Positions 17,220 through 26,043 of a DNA stretch of 64,000 bases are shown here, in pieces. Numbering within the stretch: position 1 is the stretch's first letter; each line of letters starts with the position of its first letter. The translations under genes and the position numbers were made by a program. Under the pieces are notes generated by a model that had not been told where the DNA came from, made no database searches, and was given only the letters and a program-made list of their open reading frames with translations. The stretch covers positions 1 through 64,000 of the forward strand of contig NZ_JACIDJ010000010.1 of the NCBI RefSeq assembly GCF_014196305.1, given 5' to 3'. The stretch comes from Roseococcus suduntuyensis. GTDB taxonomy: Bacteria > Pseudomonadota > Alphaproteobacteria > Acetobacterales > Acetobacteraceae.

Positions 17220-18186
17220 TGACGACGCGGCCCAGCGCGCGGCGGTTGGCCACTTCCGCCATCGCCGCGCGGAAGTCATCCAGCTTGTAGCGCGCATGGA
17301 CCTCCGGGCGGAGCTTCCCCTCCGCCCACCAGGCCACCAGCTGGTCCCACAGCGCGCGGACGCGGGGCGCGTAACCCTCGCGCCCATCGCCCGGCGACCA
17401 GCCGATGTAGCTGCCCCAGTTCAGCCCCGCGACGCCGATGTTCTTCAGCAGCAGGATGTTGGCCGGCACGGTCGGGATGCCGCCGCCGGCATAGCCGATG
17501 GTGACCAGCGTGCCGCCATCGCCCAGGCAGCGCAGCGATTCGTCGAAGCTGTCGCCGCCGATGGTGTCCAGCACGCAGGCGACACCCGCGCCGCCGGTCG
17601 CGGCACGCACCGCGTCGCGGAAGGGCTGCGCCGAATCCAGCACCACTTCCGCGCCCCGCGCACGCAGCGCCTCGTGCTTCGCCACGCCGGCCCGTGCCAC
17701 GACATGCGCGCCGAGGGCCTTGGCCACCTCCACACCCGCCAGCCCCACGCCGCCGCCGGCGCCCTGCACCAGCACCCAGTCCCCCGGCCCCACCCGCCCG
17801 CGCCACATCAGCGCCGAGGCCGCGGTGGGATAGCTGATGGGCATGGCCACCGCGGCATCGAGCGGCAGATGGTCGGGCAGGGGGGTGACGTGGATGGCGT
17901 CCACCACCGCCTCCTCGGCCATGGCGCCCCAATCCAACGCCGCGAAGACGCGCGTGCCCACGCGCAGCGGGCCTTCCAGCACCACGCCCGCGGCCTCGGT
18001 CCCCGGGGTGAAGGGCAAAGGCGGGCGGCGCTGATACTTGCCCTCCACGACAAGTTGCGTGGCGAAGGAGACGCCCGAGGCCTCCACGCGGATTCGCACC
18101 GCGCCGGGGCGCATGGGCGGCGGCGGGATGTCCTTCACCTCCAGCTGGTCGAAGGGCCGCCAGGATTCGCAGACCAATGCGCGCAT
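17203..18186 (-). CDS. Quinone oxidoreductase-like zinc-independent MDR protein (NADPH:quinone reductase/acryloyl-CoA reductase type)
   Basis: 327 aa medium-chain dehydrogenase/reductase. It has an N-terminal GroES-like domain, a PGTEAAGVV turn, and a Rossmann domain with VQGAGGGVGLAGVEVAKALGA. The Cys/His zinc ligands of alcohol dehydrogenases are absent, as in quinone or enoyl reductases. It probably reduces an activated double bond or quinone with NADPH. Neighbouring CoA-ester genes make an enoyl-type substrate likely, but this is inference. It ends inside the convergent hydratase gene. Confidence 0.85.
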   Translation of the reverse strand: MRALVCESWRPFDQLEVKDIPPPPMRPGAVRIRVEASGVSFATQLVVEGKYQRRPPLPFTPGTEAAGVVLEGPLRVGTRVFAALDWGAMAEEAVVDAIHVTPLPDHLPLDAAVAMPISYPTAASALMWRGRVGPGDWVLVQGAGGGVGLAGVEVAKALGAHVVARAGVAKHEALRARGAEVVLDSAQPFRDAVRAATGGAGVACVLDTIGGDSFDESLRCLGDGGTLVTIGYAGGGIPTVPANILLLKNIGVAGLNWGSYIGWSPGDGREGYAPRVRALWDQLVAWWAEGKLRPEVHARYKLDDFRAAMAEVANRRALGRVVINPCA

Positions 18187-18189
18187 GGC

Positions 18190-19170
18190 TCAGCCCGCCG
18201 TGATGCTGGCGTCGCGGACCAGCCGGCCCCAGCGCTCATGTTCCGCGCGCACGAAGCGGGCGAAGTCGGCGGGCGGGCTCGCCACGGGCTGGGCGCCGAG
18301 GGCGGTGAAGCGCGCCCGTGCCTCCTCGGTCGCGTTCACCGCTGCGACGGCCTGCTGCATGCGGGTGGCGATGGCCTCCGGCAGGCCCTTCGGTCCCCAC
18401 ATGCCGTACCAGGTGGCGATCTCGTATCCGGGCACCCCGGCCTCCGCGATGGTGGGCAGGTTCGGGAAGGCCTCGATGCGCTCGGCCGTGCTGACGGCGA
18501 GCGCCCGCAGCCGCCCCTCGCGCACATGCTGGGCGGAGGAGGCCAGGCTGTCGAACATCACCTGCACATGGCCGCCCACCATGTCCGTCAGCGCGGGGCC
18601 CGAGCCGCGATAGGGCACGTGCGCGATGTTCGTGCCCGTCATGAGCTTGAACATCTCGCCCGCCAGATGCGGCGCGCCGCCGATGGACGACGACGCATAG
18701 GAGAGCCGCCCCGGCTGCGCGCGCGCCATGGCGATGAGTTCCGCCACGCTGTTCACCGGAAGCTGCGGGTTCACCACCAGGATCAGCGGCACCTTCACGA
18801 GTTCCGTCACCGGGGTGAAGTCCGCCACCGCGTCGAAGGGCATGTTGGGCTGGAGATGCGGGATGATGACATGCGCGGAGGCATTCACCAGGAACATCCC
18901 GCCATCGGGGGCCGCGCGCGCCACCTCGCCCGAGCCGATCACGCCCGAGGCGCCGGCCCGGTTTTCCACCACCGCCGGTTGCCCCAGCTGCGCCTGCAAG
19001 CCCGCCGCCACCACGCGCCCCGCGATGTCGGTGGGCCCCCCCGGCGGATAGGGCACGATGATGCGCACCGGCCGCGTGGGCCAGGATTGCGCGCGTGCCT
19101 GCCCCGGAGTGGACAGAATGGGCGTGGCGAGCAGCGGCGCGGCCAGGATGGCGCGACGGGTGGTGTTCAT
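18190..19170 (-). CDS. Tripartite tricarboxylate transporter receptor (Bug/TctC family)
   Basis: 326 aa periplasmic solute receptor. A Tat-like leader (TTRRAIL...ARAQS, cleavage near residue 28) precedes WPTRPVRIIVPYPPGG, the Bug-family ligand-loop block. ENRAGASGVIGSGEVARAAPDG and HVPYRGSGPALTDM are further signatures. Such proteins bind carboxylates or amides and normally deliver them to TctA/TctB. No membrane subunits lie nearby. It follows the oxidoreductase in reverse order, with only three bases between, and is divergent from the CoA-transferase at 19225. Confidence 0.92.
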   Translation of the reverse strand: MNTTRRAILAAPLLATPILSTPGQARAQSWPTRPVRIIVPYPPGGPTDIAGRVVAAGLQAQLGQPAVVENRAGASGVIGSGEVARAAPDGGMFLVNASAHVIIPHLQPNMPFDAVADFTPVTELVKVPLILVVNPQLPVNSVAELIAMARAQPGRLSYASSSIGGAPHLAGEMFKLMTGTNIAHVPYRGSGPALTDMVGGHVQVMFDSLASSAQHVREGRLRALAVSTAERIEAFPNLPTIAEAGVPGYEIATWYGMWGPKGLPEAIATRMQQAVAAVNATEEARARFTALGAQPVASPPADFARFVRAEHERWGRLVRDASITAG

Positions 19171-19224
19171 GGGTTTCTCCCTTCCTCGGTTGGGGCGATG
19201 ATACGCCCAAACGGAGGAACGGCC

Positions 19225-20343
19225 ATGCCAGGACCCTATGACGGAATTTTCGTGCTCGACGCCGCGCAGGGCATCGCCGGCCCCTATTGCGGCATGCTGC
19301 TGGCGCAGGGCGGCGCCACCGTGGTGAAGCTCGAACCGCCCAAGGGCGACTGGTCGCGCGGGCTGACGGCGCGCGAGGGCGACCATTCCGTGATGCACAC
19401 CGCCTTCAATCGCGGCAAGAAGGGCCTGGTGCTGGACCTGGCCCAGCCGGAGGACCGCGCCAAGGCCGCGCGACTTGCCGCCCGGGCCGATGTGCTGATC
19501 GAGGCCTTCCGCCCCGGGGTCGCGGCTCGCATCGGCCTCGGCCCCGAGCAGGCCAAGGCGGATGCCGTCTGCGTCTCCGTCTCGGGCTTCGGCCAGTCCG
19601 GCCCCTACAGCGAGCGTCCCTGCACCGATGGTGTGGCCCAGGCCTTTTCGGGCCTGGTGTCACTCAACGCCGGCGCCGATGGCGTGCCGCACAAGGTGGG
19701 CACGCTGGTGGTGGACGTGTTTTCCGGGCTTTCCGCCTTCGCCGCCTGCCAGTCGGCCCTGGCCGAGCAGGCGCGCGACCGTGCCGCGGGCGCCGAACCA
19801 CGCCGGCGGCACCTCGACATCTCGCTCATGCAGGCCGCGGCCTCGCTGCTGGTGCTGCCCATCGCCGAGGGCGGGCTCCTGGGCCGCATGCCGGCCGAGC
19901 TGAACGTCCCCGCCGGCACCTGGCAGGGCAGCGACGGCGCCTGGGTGATGGTGGCCATGGTGCGCGAGGCGGAGTTCGTCACCCTCTGCCAGGAACTGGG
20001 CCTGCCCGAGCTGCCCAATGACCCGCGCTTCAACAGCTTCGCCCAACGTGCCGCGAACAAGGCCGAGATCGTGCCCATCCTGCGCGAGGCCTTCCGCCGC
20101 AAGACGGCCGCCGAATGGGTGACCCAGCTGCAGGGCGTGCGGATGCTGTGCGACAGGGTGAACACACCCCTCGAATGGCTGCAGAACCCCCATGTGCAAG
20201 CCGTGGGGGCCGCCCCCTTGTTCAACCAGCCAGGCCTCGGCACCCTGCCTTTCCCGGCCATTCCGGGCTTCGGCGCCTGGGAGGTGCCCGCCCCCGGTCT
20301 CGGCGCCGACACCGATGCCATCCTCCGGGAATGGGGAGCCTGA
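19225..20343 (+). CDS. Family III CoA-transferase (CaiB/BaiF type)
   Basis: 372 aa. FVLDAAQGIAGPYCGMLLAQGGA at the start and VSVSGFGQSGPYSERP in the middle are family III signatures. D164 in LVVDVFSGLSAF is the predicted thioester-forming aspartate. The start was placed at 19225 after a GGAGG ribosome site at 19213-19217; the much longer open frame upstream is antisense to other genes. It transfers CoA between acids of unknown identity. The TPR gene follows after three bases. Confidence 0.9.
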   Translation: MPGPYDGIFVLDAAQGIAGPYCGMLLAQGGATVVKLEPPKGDWSRGLTAREGDHSVMHTAFNRGKKGLVLDLAQPEDRAKAARLAARADVLIEAFRPGVAARIGLGPEQAKADAVCVSVSGFGQSGPYSERPCTDGVAQAFSGLVSLNAGADGVPHKVGTLVVDVFSGLSAFAACQSALAEQARDRAAGAEPRRRHLDISLMQAAASLLVLPIAEGGLLGRMPAELNVPAGTWQGSDGAWVMVAMVREAEFVTLCQELGLPELPNDPRFNSFAQRAANKAEIVPILREAFRRKTAAEWVTQLQGVRMLCDRVNTPLEWLQNPHVQAVGAAPLFNQPGLGTLPFPAIPGFGAWEVPAPGLGADTDAILREWGA

Positions 20344-20346
20344 ACC

Positions 20347-21675
20347 ATGCCGCGCGACGCCCAGGGCAACGCCGCCACCTTCGCCTCCGACGAGGCCGCC
20401 GTTGGTTATGACCGCACCATCGCCTCCTTCCTGAACTACCGCTTCGACACGCCGCTCCAGCTCAAGGCCGCCCTCGCCCTGGATGGCGAAGCGCCGCTGC
20501 TGCACGCCATGAAGGCGGGCTTTTCCATGATGGCCTACAATCAGGCCTTCATCCCCGCCGCGAAATCCGCCATCGCCACTGCGCGGGGCCTGCGGCCCAA
20601 CGCGCGCGAGGCCCTGCACCTGGACGCGCTCGATGCCTGGGCGGATGGCGGGCAGGAACGGGCGCTGGCCATCTGGGAGCGCATCGTGGCCGAGCACCCG
20701 CGCGACATCCTGGCCTTCCGCTTCCACCATTTCTCGGCGTTCTGGATGGGCCGGACGCCCGCCATGTACCGGCTGGTCGAGCAGGCCATCCCGCATTGGG
20801 CCGACGACCTGCCGGGCTATGGCTCCATGCTGGCCTGCCGCGCCTTCGCCCATGAGGAATGCGGCAGCTACGCCATTGCCGAACGCGCCGGCCGCGAGGC
20901 CATCCGCCGCGACCCCTCCGACCTCTGGGCCGCGCATGCGGTGGCCCATGTGCTGGAGATGCAGGGCCGCCGTGCCGAGGGCATCGGCTGGATCACGCAG
21001 CTCACGCCGCATTTCGGCGCGGGCAACAACCTGCGCCACCACATCTTCTGGCACCAGGCGATGTTCCACCTGGAGCGCCATGAGCATGAGGAGGTGCTGC
21101 GCCTCTACGACCAGGGCTTCCGCGACCTGCAAAGCCCCGTGACCCAGGTGCAGCCCGACCTCTACATCGACTGCCAGAACGCCGCCTCCATGCTGTTCCG
21201 CCTGGAGCGCCAGGGCGTGGATGTGGGCGAGCGCTGGGTGGAACTGGCTGACAAGGCCGAGGGCCGTATCGGGGACTGCCTCTCCGCCTTCACCCTGCCG
21301 CACTGGATGATGGCGCTGACGGCCACTGGCCGGCTCGACGCCGCCGCCCGCATGCTGGATGCCATGCGCGACTATGCGCTGGCCAATACCGGCGACAACC
21401 CGCGCATCGTGCGCGACTACGCCATCCCCGCCTGCGCCGCCCTGCTGCACCGCGCGCGCGGCGAATACAGTGCGGCCGTGGCCGTGATGCGCCCGGCGCT
21501 GGGCGGGATGCACGAACTCGGCGGGAGCTACGCGCAGCAGGACGTGCTGGAGCAGCTTTTCCTGGACGTGGCGCTGAAGGCTGACGCCCAGACCGATGCC
21601 GACATGTTGCTGGAACGCGTCCGCGGCCGCTGGCCCACACCGCCGGAACGGCGGGCGGGGTATGCGCGGGGGTAG
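20347..21675 (+). CDS. Tetratricopeptide-repeat protein, TTC38-like
   Basis: 442 aa, all-helical, built of degenerate TPR units across about residues 60-420. Blocks such as HFSAFWMGRTPAMY, HEECGSYAIAERAGREAI and WAAHAVAHVLEMQGR match the conserved TTC38 family found in many alphaproteobacteria. No signal peptide. The function of the family is unknown. TPR folds usually mediate protein-protein contacts. It is co-directional with the CoA-transferase, three bases apart, and ends in TAG directly before an array of hairpins. Confidence 0.78.
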   Translation: MPRDAQGNAATFASDEAAVGYDRTIASFLNYRFDTPLQLKAALALDGEAPLLHAMKAGFSMMAYNQAFIPAAKSAIATARGLRPNAREALHLDALDAWADGGQERALAIWERIVAEHPRDILAFRFHHFSAFWMGRTPAMYRLVEQAIPHWADDLPGYGSMLACRAFAHEECGSYAIAERAGREAIRRDPSDLWAAHAVAHVLEMQGRRAEGIGWITQLTPHFGAGNNLRHHIFWHQAMFHLERHEHEEVLRLYDQGFRDLQSPVTQVQPDLYIDCQNAASMLFRLERQGVDVGERWVELADKAEGRIGDCLSAFTLPHWMMALTATGRLDAAARMLDAMRDYALANTGDNPRIVRDYAIPACAALLHRARGEYSAAVAVMRPALGGMHELGGSYAQQDVLEQLFLDVALKADAQTDADMLLERVRGRWPTPPERRAGYARG

Positions 21676-21683
21676 GCGCGCTG

Positions 21684-21846
21684 CCGGGGGCGCTGCCCCC
21701 GGGCCCCCGTCGGGGGAACATGTTCCCCCGAGCCCCCCTTTCAATTGGGTTTCACGGAGGGGGCTTTGCCCCCTCCGTGAAACCCAATGACGGGGTTCCG
21801 AGGGACGTGTCCCTCGGCGGGGAGCGCGAGGGGCAGAGCCCCTCGC
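21684..21846. repeat. Array of four to five strong hairpins (intergenic 21676-21983)
   Basis: The 308-base gap after the TPR gene holds consecutive perfect inverted repeats. Arms 21684-21691/21695-21702 form 8 bp with a 3-nt loop. 21710-21731 is a 22-base palindrome. Arms 21744-21764/21768-21788 form a 21-bp perfect stem with loop TTT. Arms 21798-21806/21809-21817 form the next hairpin, and 21826-21834/21838-21846 form 9 bp with loop AGA. None is followed by a T tract. From about 21850 to 21983 nothing else was recognised apart from the receptor's ribosome site. The array could terminate or stabilise RNA, or be a composite repeat. Confidence 0.85.
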
Positions 21847-21983
21847 TGGCGCCCCACCCCTTGCATACCCGGCCTGCGTTACAGGCTTGTGCCGCCTGCG
21901 CCGGAAGGTTAAGCACCGGACAGGAAATGGCGGGTTGGCCTGCGAGCTGGCCCTTTGCCATGCACGACAGGGAGACGAAACCA

Positions 21984-22997
21984 ATGACCACTCGCCGCAA
22001 CATCCTGGCCGGCGGTGCCGCCGTGCTGGCGGCGCCGGCCGTGGCGCGCGCCCAGGGCAACACCCGCAGCTACATCCTGGCCACCGCCTCCATCGGTGGC
22101 ACCTATTACCCGGTGGGCGTGGCCTTCGCGACGCTGGTCAAGCTGCGCCTCGCCAATTCGCGCGGCATCGACATGTCGGCCATCTCGTCGGCCGGGTCGG
22201 GCGAGAATGTGCGCCTGATGCGTGAGAACCAGGCCCAGTTCGCCATCATGCAGGGCCTGTTCGGCGTCTATGCGCGCGACGGGTCGGGCCCCATCCAGTC
22301 CTCGGGGCCGCAGCAGAACATGCGCTCCATCATGAACATCTGGGGCAATGTCGAGCATTTCGTGCAGCGCGCGACGCTCGCCCCCACCGGCACCATCGCG
22401 GACCTGGCGCAGATGCGCGGCCGCCGCTTCTCCATGGGCGCGCGCAACTCGGGCACCGAGTTCTCGAACCGCTTCATCTTCGCCAACCTGGGCATCAACC
22501 CCGACACGCATTTCGACCTGGTCTTCCAGGGCTTCGGCCCCTCGGCCGAGGCGCTGCTGAACGGCCAGATCGATGGCAGCAACCCGGGCGGCGGCATCCC
22601 GGTGGCGGCGGTGACGCAGATCTTCGCCCGCCAGGCGGCCCAGTTCAAGCTGCTCTCCTTCACCAATGAGCAGGCGACCCAGGCCGACGGCAACAACGGC
22701 CTCTATGTGCCGACGCAGATCCCGGCCAACTCCTACCCGGGCCAGGCGCAGGCCTTGCAGACCATCGTTCAGCCCAACTTCCTGGCCTGCAACGCGGCGG
22801 TGCCGGAGAACGACGTCTACGAGATCACGAAGTCCATCTTCGAGAACCTGCCCTTCCTGAACGGCATCCATGCCGCCACGCGCGAAATCCAGCTGGAAAC
22901 CGCGCTGAACGGCCTGGTGAACCCCGTCCACCCGGGTGCGGCGCGCTACTACCAGGAAAGGGGCGTGACCATTCCGGAGCGCATCCGTCCGGCCTGA
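21984..22997 (+). CDS. TRAP transporter receptor, TAXI family
   Basis: 337 aa. A Tat-type leader (TTRRNILAGGAA...ARAQ, about 24 residues) is followed by a periplasmic binding domain with ATASIGGTYYPVGVA and SAGSGENVRLMREN, characteristic of TAXI receptors. It captures a carboxylate ligand for the membrane subunit encoded eight bases downstream. The start at 21984 follows GGAGA at 21971-21975. An in-frame ATG at 21960 would add eight residues before the leader and is less likely. Confidence 0.93.
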   Translation: MTTRRNILAGGAAVLAAPAVARAQGNTRSYILATASIGGTYYPVGVAFATLVKLRLANSRGIDMSAISSAGSGENVRLMRENQAQFAIMQGLFGVYARDGSGPIQSSGPQQNMRSIMNIWGNVEHFVQRATLAPTGTIADLAQMRGRRFSMGARNSGTEFSNRFIFANLGINPDTHFDLVFQGFGPSAEALLNGQIDGSNPGGGIPVAAVTQIFARQAAQFKLLSFTNEQATQADGNNGLYVPTQIPANSYPGQAQALQTIVQPNFLACNAAVPENDVYEITKSIFENLPFLNGIHAATREIQLETALNGLVNPVHPGAARYYQERGVTIPERIRPA

Positions 22998-23004
22998 GAC
23001 GCGC

Positions 23005-25110
23005 GTGAACAGCACCGAACAGGCTCCGCGGGGGCTGCGCGGCGAGGGAAGCCTCGTCGCGCGGTTCCTGTTCGTGGCCGGCGTCCTCCTCTCGGCGTGG
23101 CACATCTGGCTCAACACCTTCGGGGTGATGAGCGAGCTGCGCGCCTCCATCATCCACTTCGCGGGCTTCGCCGTGATCGGCGCGCTGGCCTGGCCGATCA
23201 TGCGCGGGGAGGGTGCGCGGGGCTGGCTTGCCCTCGCCATAGACATCTTCATCGGGCTGATGGCGGTGGGCTGCGCCATCTACCTCATCACGGGCGAGGT
23301 CGCCTTCTATGCCCGCGCCAGCGAATTCCTCTGGTATGACTGGGTCTTCACCATCGCGGCGCCACTGATCGCGCTGGAACTGATCCGCCGCACCACGGGC
23401 ATCGTCGTGCCCATCCTGTGCATCCTGGGCTTCACCTACGTCACCTTCTGGGGCGCCTGGCTGGGCGGCGTGCTGCGCTTCCCCGGGCTTTCGGTCGAGA
23501 TCGCCCTGTTCCGGACCTTCTATTCCGATGACGGGATGTTCGGGAACATCGCCCTGATCTCCTGGAACCTGGTGGCGATGTTCATCATCTTCGGCGCCTT
23601 CCTCCAGGTGTCGGGGGCGGACCGCTTCGTGCTGGACCTGGGCCGCGCGGTGGCCAAGCGCATGCAGGGCGGGCCCGGCTTCGTCGCCGTCATCGCCTCG
23701 GCGCTGTCGGGCACCATCTCGGGCTCGGCGGTGGCGAACGTGACGTCCACCGGCGCGGTCACCATCCCGCTGATGAAGAAGGCGGGGTTCAAGCCGCACT
23801 TCGCGGCGGGGGTGGAGACGGCGGCCAGCACGGGCGGCGGCATCCTGCCGCCCATCATGGGGGCGGGCGCCTTCATCATGGCCTCCTTCACGGCCATTCC
23901 CTACCTGCACATCGCGGCCGTCTCGGCCATCCCGGCGCTGGTCTTCTTCTTCGGCGTGGCGGTGGGCGTGCGCATCCATGCGAAGCGCCACGACATCCGC
24001 TTCGTGGACGAGGAGGCGCCGCCGCTGATGGAGACGGTGCGTCGCCGCGGCCTGCCCTTCCTGATTCCCTTCAGCGTGCTGCTCTATCTGCTGTTTTCGG
24101 GGATGAGCCCGGCCTATGCCGCCGGTGCCGCCACGGCCACGGTGGTGGTGGTCTCCTGGATTTCCGACACGCCCATGGGGCCGCGCCGCATCCTGGAGGC
24201 GCTGTATCTGGGCGCCCGCACCATGGCGCCGACGGCGGTGCTGCTGGTGGGCATCGGCATCCTGATCTCGGCGGTGGCCACCACGGGCCTCGGCAACGTC
24301 TTCTCGATCATGATCGAGACCTGGGCGGGCGGGAACCTCGCCATCGCGCTGGTGCTGATCGCGCTCGCCTCGCTGGTGCTGGGGGCGGCGCTGCCGGTCA
24401 CGGCCTCTTATGTGGTGCTGGCCACGCTGTCCGCGCCGGCGCTCGCGGACATGATCCTGAACTCCTCGGCGCAGGCGGCCTTCGTGGCGGGGAACATCCC
24501 CGACATCGTCCGCGCCGTGGCCATGCTGGCCGCGCCTGACATCTCCCTGCCGCCCCCCGGCACGGGCATGGCGGCGGCGGAGGCGGCGCGGCTGCTGGCG
24601 GCCATTCCGCCGGACATGCGGGCGCAGGTCTATGACGCCTCGCTCTCCTCCGGGGCGGCCATGCTGGCGTTGCTGTCGGCGCATATGATCATCTTCTGGC
24701 TCAGCCAGGACAGCAACGTGACGCCGCCGGTCTGCATCCCGGCCTATGCGGCGGCGGCCATCGCCAATGCCTCGCCCATGGCCTCGGGCTTCGTCGCGTG
24801 GCGATTGGCGAAAGCGCTCTACTTCGTGCCGTTGATGATGGCCTACCAGCCCTTCCTCTCGGGCGACATCTGGGTGCAGATCTCCATCGCGGCCTTCGCG
24901 CTGCCGGGCATCTACGCCATGTCGGCCGCCTTCGAGGGCTTCGCGGAAGCACGCCTCAACATCATCGAGCGCGTGATCTTCGGCGTGGCGGGCTTCGTGC
25001 TGATCGTTCCCTTCGGCCAGATGGTGAACTGGATCGCCATCGTGGTCTTCGCGATCATCATGGGGATGAACCTGGTGCGCGCGCGGCGCAATTCCGCCGC
25101 CGCCGCCTGA
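23005..25110 (+). CDS. TRAP transporter fused permease (4TM + 12TM)
   Basis: 701 aa integral membrane protein starting with GTG. The N-terminal part is the small DctQ-like 4TM region and the rest the DctM-like transport domain, as usual in TAXI systems. LSGTISGSAVANVTSTGAVTIP and ASTGGGILPPIMGAGAFIMA are the conserved substrate/Na+ loops. With the TAXI receptor it forms a complete secondary importer driven by the ion gradient. The pair is followed by a strong intrinsic terminator. Confidence 0.94.
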   Translation: MNSTEQAPRGLRGEGSLVARFLFVAGVLLSAWHIWLNTFGVMSELRASIIHFAGFAVIGALAWPIMRGEGARGWLALAIDIFIGLMAVGCAIYLITGEVAFYARASEFLWYDWVFTIAAPLIALELIRRTTGIVVPILCILGFTYVTFWGAWLGGVLRFPGLSVEIALFRTFYSDDGMFGNIALISWNLVAMFIIFGAFLQVSGADRFVLDLGRAVAKRMQGGPGFVAVIASALSGTISGSAVANVTSTGAVTIPLMKKAGFKPHFAAGVETAASTGGGILPPIMGAGAFIMASFTAIPYLHIAAVSAIPALVFFFGVAVGVRIHAKRHDIRFVDEEAPPLMETVRRRGLPFLIPFSVLLYLLFSGMSPAYAAGAATATVVVVSWISDTPMGPRRILEALYLGARTMAPTAVLLVGIGILISAVATTGLGNVFSIMIETWAGGNLAIALVLIALASLVLGAALPVTASYVVLATLSAPALADMILNSSAQAAFVAGNIPDIVRAVAMLAAPDISLPPPGTGMAAAEAARLLAAIPPDMRAQVYDASLSSGAAMLALLSAHMIIFWLSQDSNVTPPVCIPAYAAAAIANASPMASGFVAWRLAKALYFVPLMMAYQPFLSGDIWVQISIAAFALPGIYAMSAAFEGFAEARLNIIERVIFGVAGFVLIVPFGQMVNWIAIVVFAIIMGMNLVRARRNSAAAA

Positions 25111-25116
25111 ACGACG

Positions 25117-25151
25117 CCCGCCCGGGGGATCACCCCCCGGGCGGGTCTTTT
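25117..25151 (+). terminator. Rho-independent terminator after the TRAP operon
   Basis: A perfect 12-bp GC stem (25117-25128 with 25134-25145, five-base loop) is followed by TCTTTT. It begins six bases after the permease stop and is the clearest intrinsic terminator in the window. Confidence 0.9.
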
Positions 25152-25174
25152 CCCTTTCCCGGCTTTGGTCGAGA

Positions 25175-25191
25175 ATGCGAATGATTCGCAT
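25175..25191. promoter_or_regulatory. Fur/Mur-like operator before the ChaN-family gene
   Basis: A 17-base perfect palindrome, ATGCGAAT-G-ATTCGCAT, matches the 7-1-7 layout of Fur-family boxes and resembles alphaproteobacterial Fur/Mur sites. It lies between the upstream terminator and the start at 25204, so it would control only the ChaN-like gene. It ends 12 bases before the start codon, so bound protein would block the promoter or the early transcript. The assignment is by motif and context. Confidence 0.65.
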
Positions 25192-25203
25192 CAAGGCCCG
25201 CCG

Positions 25204-26037
25204 ATGACCCTCACGCCCCACCCCCGCGCCCGCTGGATGGACCCCACCACCGGCGCCTTGCTCGACCCCGGCCCCCTCATGCGGCGCCTGGCCACCCGCC
25301 GCGCCGTGCTGCTGGGCGAGCGCCACGACGTCGCGGAAATCCATCGCTGGCAGTTGCAGGTCACCACCTGCCTGCATCTGCTGGAGCCCCGCCTCGCGGT
25401 CGGCTTCGAGATGTTCCCCCGCCGCCTGCAGCCCGTGCTGGACCGCTGGGTGGAGGGCGAGTTCACCACCGCCGATTTCCTGCGCGAGGTGGAGTGGGAG
25501 AAGGTCTGGGGTTTCCCGCCCGAGATCTACCTGCCCCTCTTCCACTTCTGCCGTCAGCAGGGCGTGCGGATGCTGGCGCTGAACTGCCACCGCCCGCTGG
25601 TGACCCGCATCGGCAAGGATGGCTGGGATTCCGTGCCCGAGGAGGAGCGCGACGGCATGACGCCCGCGGCCCCGCCCACGCCCGGCCACCGCGCCTACAT
25701 CTCCTGGCTGACCGGCCGGCCCGAGGCCGAGATCACCGACCGCTTCCTTCGCGCCCAGCAGGTGTGGGACCGCGCCTTCGCCTGCAACATCGCGTCCGCG
25801 CTGCAGGGTGGCGTGCCGCTGGTGGTGGGCATCATCGGCCGGGGGCACCTCGATTTCGGCCATGGCACGCCGCACCAGCTGGCCTCGCTCGGCGTTGCGG
25901 AGGTCTCGGTGCTCCGCACCAGTGAGGCGCCCGAACTGGACACGCAGGAATGGGCCGGCGTCGCCGAAGCGGTGTTCCGCCTCGACCAGCCGGAGGAACC
26001 CGCGTCGCGCGGTGGGCCGCCCCCTTCCGGGGCCTGA
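25204..26037 (+). CDS. ChaN-family haem-binding/iron-regulated protein (PF04187-like)
   Basis: 277 aa. The VLLGERHDVAEIHRWQ block near residues 35-50, the EMFPRRLQPVLDRW segment and the C-terminal GIIGRGHLDFGHG His block are typical of ChaN-like/Tiki-fold proteins; ChaN of Campylobacter binds haem pairs. Unlike lipoprotein ChaN, no signal peptide or lipobox is seen from the 25204 start, so a cytoplasmic form is possible. A longer TTG-initiated frame from 25165 would read through the Fur-like box and is rejected. Iron regulation is supported by the operator just upstream. Confidence 0.82.
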   Translation: MTLTPHPRARWMDPTTGALLDPGPLMRRLATRRAVLLGERHDVAEIHRWQLQVTTCLHLLEPRLAVGFEMFPRRLQPVLDRWVEGEFTTADFLREVEWEKVWGFPPEIYLPLFHFCRQQGVRMLALNCHRPLVTRIGKDGWDSVPEEERDGMTPAAPPTPGHRAYISWLTGRPEAEITDRFLRAQQVWDRAFACNIASALQGGVPLVVGIIGRGHLDFGHGTPHQLASLGVAEVSVLRTSEAPELDTQEWAGVAEAVFRLDQPEEPASRGGPPPSGA

Positions 26038-26043
26038 TGGGCG

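Noticed and set aside
16467-18186. 17-base overlap of convergent coding regions as a frameshift sign
   Set aside because: Both proteins have normal C termini and length for their families, so the overlap is probably genuine.
17155-19224. Long plus-strand extension ahead of the second CoA-transferase
   Set aside because: The upstream part is antisense to the oxidoreductase and Bug receptor. The CoA-transferase similarity begins at 19225, right after a GGAGG ribosome site.
25165-25203. Upstream TTG start for the ChaN-like gene
   Set aside because: It would translate through the Fur-like palindrome, adds residues with no family similarity, and has a poorer ribosome site than the ATG at 25204.
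22825-25875. 1016-codon open frame on the minus strand
   Set aside because: It lies opposite the TRAP permease and ChaN-like genes and shows only shadow-frame composition.
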